From the NCBI GenBank assembly GCA_003153915.1, contig PMBX01000230.1, positions 2,782 to 9,281 on the forward strand: 6,500 nt of DNA. The letters run 5' to 3'. The notes beneath the pieces were generated by a model. It saw only the letters and a program-made list of their open reading frames with translations. It had not been told where the DNA came from and ran no database searches. A program made the position numbers and the translations under genes. This DNA is from Phycisphaerales bacterium (GTDB lineage Bacteria; Planctomycetota; Phycisphaerae; SM23-33). Each line of letters starts with the position of its first letter. The stretch's first letter is position 1. Below are positions 1-5,553 of this stretch, piece after piece.

Positions 1-125
1 TGCACGTCGATCTGGCTCCATGCCTCCTGGCAGCGAATCCGCTTGCCCACCAGGCCGTTATATATCCCCACCAGACCCGCGATGACCACGACAATGACCC
101 CAACGATGATGACGGTAGGCAACAT
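1..125 (-). CDS. lemA: LemA family protein, N-terminal part
   Basis: This is the first 41 codons of a gene that runs off the left edge of the window. The start ATG is at 125-123, with an AGGAAAGGA ribosome binding site 6-7 nt upstream (about 132-140). The translation opens with one hydrophobic segment (about residues 4-22, rich in V, I and G), then YNGLVGKR (22-29) and EAWSQIDV (34-41). That order, a short N-terminal membrane anchor followed by YN-LV--R and AW-QIDVQ, is characteristic of LemA proteins. These are bitopic membrane proteins with a helical-bundle domain of about 150-180 residues, so most of the gene lies outside the window. Their biochemical role is poorly defined. The residue after R29 is usually N and is I here, a minor departure. 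The gene lies downstream of the membrane protein at 422-2299 on the same strand but has its own candidate promoter. The family call is firm; the function is unknown. Confidence 0.88.
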   Translation of the reverse strand, partial: MLPTVIIVGVIVVVIAGLVGIYNGLVGKRIRCQEAWSQIDV

Positions 126-175
126 GGCATGTCCTTTCCTGTTGGAACGGTCACGTTGAAAAACCCTTCAAGGGG

Positions 176-204
176 TTTATAACATTTTACCCCGTCGCCG
201 ACAA
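176..204 (-). promoter_or_regulatory. candidate sigma70-type promoter for lemA
   Basis: Read on the minus strand, TTGTCG (204-199, 4 of 6 to TTGACA) is followed by exactly 17 nt and then TATAAA (181-176, 5 of 6 to TATAAT). Transcription would start near 169, giving a 5' leader of about 45 nt to the lemA ATG at 125. A short hairpin sequence, AAACCC-CTTGA-AGGGTTT with a following T-run (about 178-158), overlaps the -10 and the start point. It could instead act as a weak terminator of transcripts arriving from the upstream gene. Assigned by pattern only. Confidence 0.5.
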
Positions 205-224
205 GTGGATAGTCGCCCGTCCCA

Positions 225-372
225 CCAGGGTCTTTCAGCTCCTGTCGCACAAGACCGCGGAAATCACAAAGGCCACAAGGAAAGAAATTGAAAAGCTTCG
301 CTGGTCTTCGTGTTCTTCGAGGTCTTGGTGAGCTTCATGATCTCTTCCAATCCACCAACTGAAAGACCCTGG
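225..372. repeat. palindromic intergenic element with 14-bp terminal inverted repeats
   Basis: The ends are a perfect 14-bp inverted repeat: CCAGGGTCTTTCAG at 225-238 and its exact reverse complement at 359-372. Inside lies a second, imperfect inverted repeat: 248-284 pairs with 295-330 around a loop of about 10 nt (AAATTGAAAA). The right inner arm, read on the minus strand, is built of roughly 9-nt units resembling CGAAGAMCA; the left inner arm holds related CACAAAGGC/CACAAGGAA units. The whole stretch can fold into one long cruciform or RNA hairpin. I recall similar GAAG-rich periodic palindromes between genes in many environmental bacterial genomes, but cannot name a family. It encodes no transposase, so it is at most a non-autonomous MITE/REP-like element or a transcript-end structure between the minus-strand genes on either side. 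I see no convincing target-site duplication at the outer ends. Confidence 0.7.
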
Positions 373-421
373 GAATCCCCCCAAGACCGGCGCCCGTCAC
401 CGTGGCGGATTGGGGAGCGTC

Positions 422-2299
422 TCAAGGGGTACGGTAGAATTTACGCCGTAGCAGCATCATGCCGAAGCTATCGTCCTGCAATGGCGGCTGGCCGGTCAGT
501 GAGACGGGATCATAATTAGATGCGATCCAGGCGGCTATATCACGTCCGTAGTCGAGTCCAAAGAACCGATGGCCGAACTCCGATGTGTCTTTGTGGACCA
601 GCAGGACCCATTCCGGATTTGCGGCCCGCAATGATTCCAGCATCCGCTCCTGGCCGAAGACCAGCAGCTCCGGCGGCATAAAGTTGGTATAGGGCGTGGG
701 GTTGCGAATTCCCGACAGGAAATTCAGCATGGCCCCTTCGGGAAACGCCACCAGCGATTCGCCAGGTTTGACGCGATCGGCCAGTTCCTCCAACAATGCG
801 TTAACAAACTCTCCTCGACGGTCGGTAATCAATACGTTTGGCCCCCGTGCAACAACGTAGGTCTTCACCTCGCGCTGGTGGTTTTGTGCTTTAAGGTGCA
901 CGAACACCACCGGGATGAGCATCCCCATGGCAGCGGCGCGGAAGATCCACGCGCATCCACCGAAGTTCCTGATGGCCGCGGGAATCCACTCCAACATCGC
1001 CACCACCACGATCATCGCCGCCGGCATGGCCAGGACGAACCCATAGTTGCAGATGCGGGCGTTGAGGACCATCTTCGCCAACAGGCAAAGACCCAGAAGC
1101 GACAAGCTGATCGGGGCCACCAAGGCCGTCGCTCTCGATGGGTCGCCGCGAAGGCGGACAAAGCGAACCAAGAATACGGCCAGCACCGCCAGCACGATCA
1201 AAGGAAACGGCCGCGCAATGCCCACCCAGTCAACCATGGATTGGCAGGACCAGACGATTGCCAGCGCCCCAGCAAAGGTGGCCAGGCCCGCCGCCCATAG
1301 CCACTTGCCCGCGCGTCCCAACGCCCACGCCAACACCGTCACCGGAACGGGAATCACCAGGTACTGCCCTAGTGTCCATAACATCTGCCAGAGATTAAAC
1401 GAGACGTTGTCCACGCCCAGCCCCTCGCGGAAGAATCGCAGTCCGGCCAACTGGGGGTAGGCTAACGTCCGCCAGGAACCGATCGTGCCCAGCAGGGCCA
1501 TTCCGGCGGGCATCGCCCCCCAGAGCAGGCCAAATGACACAAGGGGCGGCAGTAGAAAACCTGCCAGGAACATTCCGATCATCCGGGCGGCTTGTTTTCG
1601 GCCCGGCCGTCCGGCCCAGATCGTCGCCCCCAGCGCGGCGACAGCGCCCGCCGCTCCGGCTTGGAAGATTTCCGATTTGGTCAGGAACGCCCCACCCAGG
1701 CACAGCCCGGCCAGCAACAGCACGGGCAACCCTCTCCGCGGGTACGCCCACACGCACGCCGTCGCCGCCAGCGATAGCAGCAAGCCGTGGGTCATCTCAT
1801 GGGCGTAGGGACAAACGTAGTTGTAGTTGCCGATGCCCGAGTACTGGCCGAAGGCAAACACCAGCACGAACACCAGGCACGCCCCAACGGTCGCCAACTC
1901 GCCCGCCACGCGGCGAATCATGTGATGGAGCAGGATAATCAGCGCCGCTAAAAGGACGAGGTTGGCGATCACCAGCGTCCGGAGGCTTGCCCCCAGGATC
2001 AGGAACCACAAGGCGTTCCAATACTGCGACAACGGCCCGTTGTAGGTGGCGATGTCACGATAGAGCACCTGGCCTTGGGACAATTGCCGGGGAATATAAA
2101 GTTGCTGACCGAAATCCACCACGACATCCGGCCAGGTGTTCCAAGACCAGACGAGCATGGCTGTGGCGGCGGCAAGGATGAGTACCCATCCCCCCAGGCG
2201 AATCAAAAATCGTGCTGATTCGCGAACATCGCATGTATTGGCCGAAGTTGTCTGCAACTCGCACACAACCCCGGCGAGAGGGTCTTGTCCGCGGGACAT
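422..2299 (-). CDS. polytopic membrane protein, GT-C (GT39/ArnT-like) glycosyltransferase candidate
   Basis: This is a 625-residue integral membrane protein with roughly 11-13 hydrophobic segments between residues 30 and 470 and a hydrophilic C-terminal domain of about 155 residues. After the first membrane segment (30-52) comes a loop with WPD (56-58), D62, LYRD (79-82) and GP (88-89). An acidic first loop followed by a G-x-LYRD...GP stretch is typical of GT-C transferases that take sugars from polyprenyl phosphates (the PMT/ArnT/GT39 group). Other marks are NYVCPY (160-165) and LTKSE (206-210). The C-terminal part (471-625), with FPEGAMLNFLSG (519-530) and NP-PYTNF (533-540), is probably periplasmic. 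By family analogy it would glycosylate a lipid, glycan or protein on the outer face of the membrane; donor and acceptor cannot be read from the sequence. The ATG at 2299 is the only sensible start before the first membrane segment, but its ribosome binding site is weak (AGGA close to the ATG). The broad class is likely, the exact activity uncertain. Confidence 0.75.
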   Translation of the reverse strand: MSRGQDPLAGVVCELQTTSANTCDVRESARFLIRLGGWVLILAAATAMLVWSWNTWPDVVVDFGQQLYIPRQLSQGQVLYRDIATYNGPLSQYWNALWFLILGASLRTLVIANLVLLAALIILLHHMIRRVAGELATVGACLVFVLVFAFGQYSGIGNYNYVCPYAHEMTHGLLLSLAATACVWAYPRRGLPVLLLAGLCLGGAFLTKSEIFQAGAAGAVAALGATIWAGRPGRKQAARMIGMFLAGFLLPPLVSFGLLWGAMPAGMALLGTIGSWRTLAYPQLAGLRFFREGLGVDNVSFNLWQMLWTLGQYLVIPVPVTVLAWALGRAGKWLWAAGLATFAGALAIVWSCQSMVDWVGIARPFPLIVLAVLAVFLVRFVRLRGDPSRATALVAPISLSLLGLCLLAKMVLNARICNYGFVLAMPAAMIVVVAMLEWIPAAIRNFGGCAWIFRAAAMGMLIPVVFVHLKAQNHQREVKTYVVARGPNVLITDRRGEFVNALLEELADRVKPGESLVAFPEGAMLNFLSGIRNPTPYTNFMPPELLVFGQERMLESLRAANPEWVLLVHKDTSEFGHRFFGLDYGRDIAAWIASNYDPVSLTGQPPLQDDSFGMMLLRRKFYRTP

Positions 2300-2344
2300 T
2301 CGATCCTAGGCTTCCTACATTGGTCCTGGTCTATCACCCTTACG

Positions 2345-2363
2345 AAAAGGTTTGCCCGAAACC
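2345..2363 (-). terminator. weak intrinsic terminator candidate after the FHA gene
   Basis: On the minus strand a 5-bp stem GGTTT/AAACC (2363-2359 with 2353-2349) encloses the loop CGGGC and is followed by TTTT (2348-2345). It lies 45 nt past the FHA stop codon and 46 nt before the start of the membrane protein gene. The stem is short and only two of its pairs are G-C, so it would terminate inefficiently and the two genes may still be co-transcribed. Confidence 0.35.
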
Positions 2364-2407
2364 ACCCCTCCAAAACTAAGAGCCTAAAACCAACCGCCAC
2401 GACAGCT

Positions 2408-2908
2408 TCAGGCGACGCTTTCCTGTTTGTCGTCCTCTTCGTCTTCCTTCAATGCCTCGGCTACGAGGCTTTCCAGCGAGGCGATTCCGTTTTCGCCATT
2501 GTCCGCTCCGGCGGCGATGGGAGCACCGGTGTCTTCCTTGGCCGTCACTTGGCCATGGAGGGAACTTTCGGCCAGTTTCTGCCCCCGGGTCTTGACCGGT
2601 TGAATCTCTTCGTGCACGCCATCGATCTGTACAGTAAATACCACCGGTCCGACCACCAGACGGTCGCCGGCGACCAGTTCCCCCTCGGTGATCCGTTTAT
2701 TGTTGAGGTAGGTGCCGTTGGAGGAGGACAGGTCTCGCACTTTTATCGTCTGGGCAGAAACGGTCAGTTCACAGTGCTTCCGCGAGACGCTGGAAAGGGG
2801 TACTCTCAGGTCGCATTCTTCCCCGCGACCGATGGTCACGGTGGCATTGACAATGGGAAAGTCCCGCCGCTTCCCGTCCAACTTGAACATAACCAGCTTT
2901 ACGTCCAT
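2408..2908 (-). CDS. small FHA-domain protein
   Basis: This 166-residue protein is an N-terminal forkhead-associated (FHA) domain plus a short acidic tail. The phosphothreonine-binding marks are in order: TIGRG (25-29, R28), SRKH (42-45) and SSSNGTYLN (61-69, N64 and G65), so the peptide-binding loops look intact. Residues 100-166 are low in hydrophobics, and the stretch 153-163 is strongly acidic (E/D-rich), probably disordered. There is no membrane segment, kinase, cyclase or secretion-linked domain. FHA proteins dock onto Thr-phosphorylated partners of Ser/Thr kinases; no kinase lies in this window, so the partner is unknown. I chose the ATG at 2908 because the first beta strand of the domain begins right after it. 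An upstream extension to 3229 stays open but would be Arg/Pro-rich, unlike FHA, and would overlap the first 256 bp of hemW. The ribosome binding site is weak (AAGGGCGGG about 14 nt upstream). Confidence 0.9.
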   Translation of the reverse strand: MDVKLVMFKLDGKRRDFPIVNATVTIGRGEECDLRVPLSSVSRKHCELTVSAQTIKVRDLSSSNGTYLNNKRITEGELVAGDRLVVGPVVFTVQIDGVHEEIQPVKTRGQKLAESSLHGQVTAKEDTGAPIAAGADNGENGIASLESLVAEALKEDEEDDKQESVA

Positions 2909-2933
2909 AACGCGTCCGCCCGCCCTTTGTATT

Positions 2934-2962
2934 CCGGCAGCCTCACGCCCCGCCGGTATAAT
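2934..2962 (+). promoter_or_regulatory. promoter candidate for hemW with perfect -10
   Basis: A perfect TATAAT lies at 2957-2962 in a GC-rich spacer. At 17 nt upstream the -35 position reads CCGGCA (2934-2939), only 3 of 6 to consensus. A start 7 nt downstream would fall near 2969, just 5 nt before the hemW ATG at 2974. A second overlapping -10-like string, TACTAT (2962-2967), would place the start on the ATG itself. There is no Shine-Dalgarno between the promoter and the ATG, so the mRNA may be leaderless or nearly so. Confidence 0.5.
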
Positions 2963-2965
2963 ACT

Positions 2966-2993
2966 ATTGTAAAATGTCTTCCCCCAGCCGCAA
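2966..2993 (-). promoter_or_regulatory. divergent promoter candidate for the FHA gene
   Basis: On the minus strand TTGCGG (2993-2988) and TACAAT (2971-2966, 5 of 6) are 16 nt apart. This would direct transcription into the FHA gene (start 2908), with its -35 inside the first codons of hemW. It shares the AT-rich patch at 2957-2973 with the hemW promoter, so polymerase could not occupy both. The -35 is poor; the call rests mainly on the -10 and the divergent layout. Confidence 0.27.
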
Positions 2994-4155
2994 GCAGGAA
3001 AATACCGACGATTCCGCCCCGATACGGGCGGGCGCGCTGTACGTCCACGTGCCTTTCTGCCCGCGAAAGTGTTTTTATTGCGATTTCTACTCGCTTTCCA
3101 TCGATGCCCCGGCCGCAATGGCGTATGTCGATGCGGTCCTGGCGGAACTTTCCGCCGACGCCTCGGTGCTCGCCCGTCCGTTGGAAAGCGTCTTTGTGGG
3201 CGGTGGAACGCCCACGGTATTGGGCGCACCGCTGTTGGGCAGGCTCCTGTCGGCGTTGCGGCGATACATCGGACCGGACACGGAGTTCACCGTCGAGGCC
3301 AATCCGGGGACCGTCAATCGGGAAATCGCCGACATCCTGGCGCACAACGGCGTCAACCGCGTCTCTTTGGGCGTCCAATCGCTCCAGGATGACGAACTGG
3401 CCCTGCTTGGCAGGTCGCACAAGGCCACCGATGTCGCCCCGGCCATTCAACAGTTGACGCAGGCTGGGCTGGCCAACCTCGGTGTGGACCTAATCTACGG
3501 CATCTGCGGCCAGTCGCTGGATTCCTGGCGGGAGACACTGCGGGGGGCACTGTCGCTGCCGATCGGCCATCTAAGCTGCTACGCCCTGAGCATCGAGCCT
3601 GGGACTCCGCTGGAACGCCGCATTCGCGCGGGGGAACTGGCGGAGATGGACGAGGGACTCCAGAAGGATTGCTACCTTGCCGCCATCGACGCCGCGCGCG
3701 GTGCGGGGATGGAACAGTACGAGATATCCAACTTCTCCCGCGTCGGCCTGCAATGCAGACATAACCTGACCTACTGGCGGAACAAACCCTATCTGGGCGT
3801 CGGCCCGGCAGCGGCCAGCTTTTTGGCCGGCGTGCGTCGCAAAAACCGCCCGGACCTAACGGCCTATATGGAGGCCGTCGCCGCCGGCGGCCCGCCTCCG
3901 GCCCCCCAGGAACACCTCACGGGTCGAGGGGCCATGGCCGAGGCTATCATGCTTGGGCTGCGGCTGACGGAAGGCATTGACAGATCAGTGTTTAAGGACA
4001 CTTACGGCCTGGATCCGCTGGATGCCTTCCCCGCCAGCCTCACCCGCTATGCCGATTGTGGGGCATTGCAAATTACCCCCCGGAACCTGCGAATCGATCC
4101 CCACTATTTCTTCGTCTCCAACACGATCCTCTCCGACATCCTCTCGGAAGCCTGA
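2974..4155 (+). CDS. hemW: HemW-like radical SAM protein (heme chaperone; HemN-like)
   Basis: This 393-residue radical SAM protein matches HemW in length and architecture. Residues 21-40 hold YVHVPFC plus the cluster motif C29-x3-C33-x2-C36 followed by DF, which binds the [4Fe-4S] cluster. Then come GGGTP (76-80, SAM binding), VEANPGT (107-113), NRVSLGVQSL (128-137), LGRSHK (145-150), DLIYG (172-176), YALSIEPGTPL (203-213), CRHN-TYW (261-268) and a HemN_C-type C-terminal domain from about 320. Proteins of this type were long annotated as oxygen-independent coproporphyrinogen III oxidases. HemW members lack the extra N-terminal region of true HemN and are regarded as heme-handling chaperones of the cytoplasm. 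C29 follows closely on the start, as in HemW. Oddities are C178 in GICGQ, where proline is usual, and GPAAAS (277-282) where G-GAHS is usual. The ATG at 2974 is the only in-frame start after an upstream stop at 2959-2961, and it has no ribosome binding site. Confidence 0.92.
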   Translation: MSSPSRKQENTDDSAPIRAGALYVHVPFCPRKCFYCDFYSLSIDAPAAMAYVDAVLAELSADASVLARPLESVFVGGGTPTVLGAPLLGRLLSALRRYIGPDTEFTVEANPGTVNREIADILAHNGVNRVSLGVQSLQDDELALLGRSHKATDVAPAIQQLTQAGLANLGVDLIYGICGQSLDSWRETLRGALSLPIGHLSCYALSIEPGTPLERRIRAGELAEMDEGLQKDCYLAAIDAARGAGMEQYEISNFSRVGLQCRHNLTYWRNKPYLGVGPAAASFLAGVRRKNRPDLTAYMEAVAAGGPPPAPQEHLTGRGAMAEAIMLGLRLTEGIDRSVFKDTYGLDPLDAFPASLTRYADCGALQITPRNLRIDPHYFFVSNTILSDILSEA

Positions 4156-4233
4156 ATCCAGTCCTGCTCGTTGCTTAACATCGCCCCCGGGCTTTCCGAT
4201 GAGTGAATCAAGAGGCAAAGGCAGGCCAGGCCA

Positions 4234-4263
4234 TTGGCCGGACCCCCGGTGGAAACTTATCTT
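4234..4263 (+). promoter_or_regulatory. promoter candidate for the riboswitch-pilMNO transcript
   Basis: TTGGCC (4234-4239, 4 of 6 to TTGACA) and TATCTT (4258-4263, 4 of 6 to TATAAT) are separated by 18 nt. Transcription would start near 4270, about 10 nt before the first paired base of the aptamer, which is where a riboswitch transcript should begin. The -35 overlaps a small palindrome, GGCCA-T-TGGCC (about 4229-4239), that might be an operator. The match to consensus is modest; position is the main support. Confidence 0.4.
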
Positions 4264-4280
4264 ACACAAGGACAATTAGT

Positions 4281-4364
4281 GGATGGCGGAAAAGGGCAAA
4301 CCAGTCGCGAGACTGGGGCGCAAAGCGTTGAATCCCCCGAGGATAGTCGCGCTGCCCGCAATCC
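4281..4364 (+). ncRNA. cyclic-di-GMP riboswitch aptamer, class I (GEMM-I)
   Basis: The stretch folds as a three-stem GEMM-I aptamer. P1 pairs GGATGGCGG (4281-4289) with CCGCAATCC (4356-4364), 8 of 9 pairs. P2 is CCAGTC/GACTGG (4301-4306 with 4311-4316) closed by a GCGA tetraloop (4307-4310), the GNRA loop the class requires for docking. P3 pairs GCG (4325-4327) with CGC (4348-4350) and ATCC (4332-4335) with GGAT (4341-4344) across an internal loop suited to be the tetraloop receptor. The conserved core strings AGGGCAAA (4293-4300) and CGCAAAGC (4319-4326) are present; the base before the latter is G, where A is usual. All three Gs of GGGC are kept, which favours c-di-GMP over the cGAMP-binding variant, where the specificity G becomes A. 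It lies in the leader of pilMNO, on the same strand, and c-di-GMP is the usual signal governing pili and surface attachment. Whether ligand turns the operon on or off is not evident. Confidence 0.87.
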
Positions 4365-4366
4365 CA

Positions 4367-4386
4367 AGCCGCCCCGACGGGCGGCT
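4367..4386 (+). promoter_or_regulatory. expression-platform hairpin after the riboswitch
   Basis: AGCCGCCC (4367-4374) and GGGCGGCT (4379-4386) form a perfect 8-bp GC-rich stem with a CGAC loop, beginning two bases after P1. No U-run follows (GGTCTGCCTTGG), so it is not a standard intrinsic terminator. Its 3' arm GGGCGGC (4379-4385) can alternatively pair with GCTGCCC (4351-4357) on the 3' side of the aptamer, seven pairs including one G-U. That would break up the P1 region, which suggests a switch between ligand-bound and ligand-free folds. Confidence 0.5.
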
Positions 4387-4423
4387 GGTCTGCCTTGGGC
4401 GCGTTTGCGTGCCAGGATCCTTC

Positions 4424-4448
4424 CTCGGGGCCACCCGCCTTCCCGGAG
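4424..4448 (+). promoter_or_regulatory. hairpin hiding the pilM ribosome binding site
   Basis: The pilM Shine-Dalgarno GGAG (4445-4448) lies 6 nt before the ATG at 4455. CTCGGG (4424-4429) can pair with CCC-GAG of 4442-4448 with one bulged G (4445), which would cover the Shine-Dalgarno. Another 6-bp hairpin (4398-4403 with 4408-4413, one G-U pair, loop TTTG) sits between this and the switch hairpin. The arrangement suits translational control of pilM by the upstream aptamer; this is inference from pairing only. Confidence 0.4.
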
Positions 4449-4454
4449 TGCGCT

Positions 4455-5543
4455 ATGTCGCTAAAAATAATTAAAAGCAGGAACCTTCCCATCGGACTGG
4501 ACCTTGGCTCCAGCACTGTCAAGATGGCACAGCTTCGCCAGAGCGACCAGGAATACGAACTGGTCGCCGCCGACTGGGCACAAATCCCAGCGGACTGCCG
4601 CGCTGGGATCAAGGAGCGGTTACACTTCCTGGGGGGCGCCATCCGAAAAATGTTGGCCAACAACAAGTTCCAAGGTTCCAAGTGCATCCTCTCCCTACCG
4701 GCGGAGGCCACCTTCCTCCAGCACGTCAAAGTGCCCAAGCTTCCCCCCGAACAGATGGACCAGGCTGTCTTGGCAGAACTGGAGGGCAAGCTGCCCTTCC
4801 CCACATCGGAAGCAATGATTCGCCACGTGACGGCGGGGGACGTTTTGGGAGAGGGGGAACCCAGGCAGGAAGTCATCGTGGTAGCCGTATGGCGGACGAT
4901 ACTGGAGGCGTATCTTTCCATGGCCGCTCACGCAAAGCTGGACGTCGTGGGCGTCAACGTGGAACCTTGTGCGATCGTAGAGTGCTTCTGGCGAATTTTC
5001 CGGCGGGCCAGCGACGCGGCGATCATCACGCTGTTCGTGGACATCGGGGCAAGTTCCACCCAGGTGGTTCTGGCGATGGGAAACCGGATCGTTTTCGCCA
5101 GGAACCTTGCCGCCGGAGGCGACCGCATTGACCAAGCGGTGGCCGCGGGAATGCACGTGCCCATCGAGCAGGCACGCGATGTCCGCCGGGACCTGCTGGG
5201 CAATGCGGGCGACCCGGCCGCCCGGGACGAACTCTACCGCCTGCTGGACGGGACGATCCGGTCCATCGGCGACGAGGTGACGCAGTGCCTGCGATACTAC
5301 GAGTCGGTCTTCCGTGACTCTAGCGTCGCCAGGGCTATCTTCGTGGGTGGGCAGGCATATGACAAGCGGCTCTGCCAGGCCATCGCCCAGAGACTCAACC
5401 TTCCCGCGCAGATCGGCGATCCGCTGGTGCGCATCCGCCGCATCGAGGGAGCGGGAGTCAACGTCGGATTGGATTGGCGCCAGCCCCAGCCGGCCTGGGC
5501 GGTGGCTGTGGGGTTGAGCCTCGGGGCCACCATGGCGGCTTGA
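4455..5543 (+). CDS. pilM: type IV pilus assembly protein PilM
   Basis: This 362-residue cytoplasmic actin-like ATPase forms the inner ring of the type IV pilus alignment complex and binds the cytoplasmic tip of PilN. The nucleotide-fold motifs are in order: phosphate-1 GLDLGSSTVK (14-23, D16), phosphate-2 FVDIGASST (194-202, D195-type acidic residue then IGAS) and the adenosine loop FVGGQA (296-301). SLPAE (80-84) and the VPKLP region (93-97) also match PilM. The length is ordinary for PilM (about 350-370). The ATG at 4455 is chosen because GGAG lies 6 nt upstream and the protein then begins directly before the first actin strand. An in-frame ATG at 4395 would add 20 unrelated residues translated from the riboswitch leader. 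PilM is a separate protein here, whereas type II secretion systems carry the equivalent domain as part of GspL, so this is a pilus rather than a T2SS set. The gene is first in the operon and is followed by pilN after 10 nt. Confidence 0.93.
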   Translation: MSLKIIKSRNLPIGLDLGSSTVKMAQLRQSDQEYELVAADWAQIPADCRAGIKERLHFLGGAIRKMLANNKFQGSKCILSLPAEATFLQHVKVPKLPPEQMDQAVLAELEGKLPFPTSEAMIRHVTAGDVLGEGEPRQEVIVVAVWRTILEAYLSMAAHAKLDVVGVNVEPCAIVECFWRIFRRASDAAIITLFVDIGASSTQVVLAMGNRIVFARNLAAGGDRIDQAVAAGMHVPIEQARDVRRDLLGNAGDPAARDELYRLLDGTIRSIGDEVTQCLRYYESVFRDSSVARAIFVGGQAYDKRLCQAIAQRLNLPAQIGDPLVRIRRIEGAGVNVGLDWRQPQPAWAVAVGLSLGATMAA

Positions 5544-5553
5544 GGAAATATCC

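Noticed and set aside
225..372. CRISPR array reading of the periodic GAAG-type units.
   Set aside because: The units are about 9 nt, degenerate and arranged as an inverted repeat, with no spacers or cas genes.
379..415. CCCCAA...TTGGGG inverted repeat just past the stop of the membrane-protein gene, as its terminator.
   Set aside because: The 6-bp arms are 25 nt apart and no T-run follows on the minus strand. A terminator role is not supported.
1784..1801. HExxH-like string (HEMTH, residues 167-171) in the membrane protein, suggesting a zinc metalloprotease.
   Set aside because: It lies at the start of a membrane segment after a Pro-Tyr motif in a protein with GT-C-like features, and no other metalloprotease motif is present. 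Probably coincidence.
2909..3229. N-terminal extension of the FHA protein by 107 residues.
   Set aside because: The extension is Arg/Pro-rich, overlaps hemW on the other strand and lies upstream of the natural beginning of the FHA domain.
2285..3457. Plus-strand open frame of 390 codons.
   Set aside because: It runs antisense to the FHA gene and then out of frame through hemW. The translation is low in recognisable motifs and the open frame is explained by high GC content.
4179..4201. Hairpin CATCG...CGATG after hemW as a terminator.
   Set aside because: The stem has only 5 bp around a 13-nt loop and no T-run follows, so it cannot be called an intrinsic terminator.
4395..4454. Earlier in-frame ATG for pilM at 4395.
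   Set aside because: It would translate the riboswitch leader into 20 residues unlike PilM. The ATG at 4455 has a proper Shine-Dalgarno and fits the family start.
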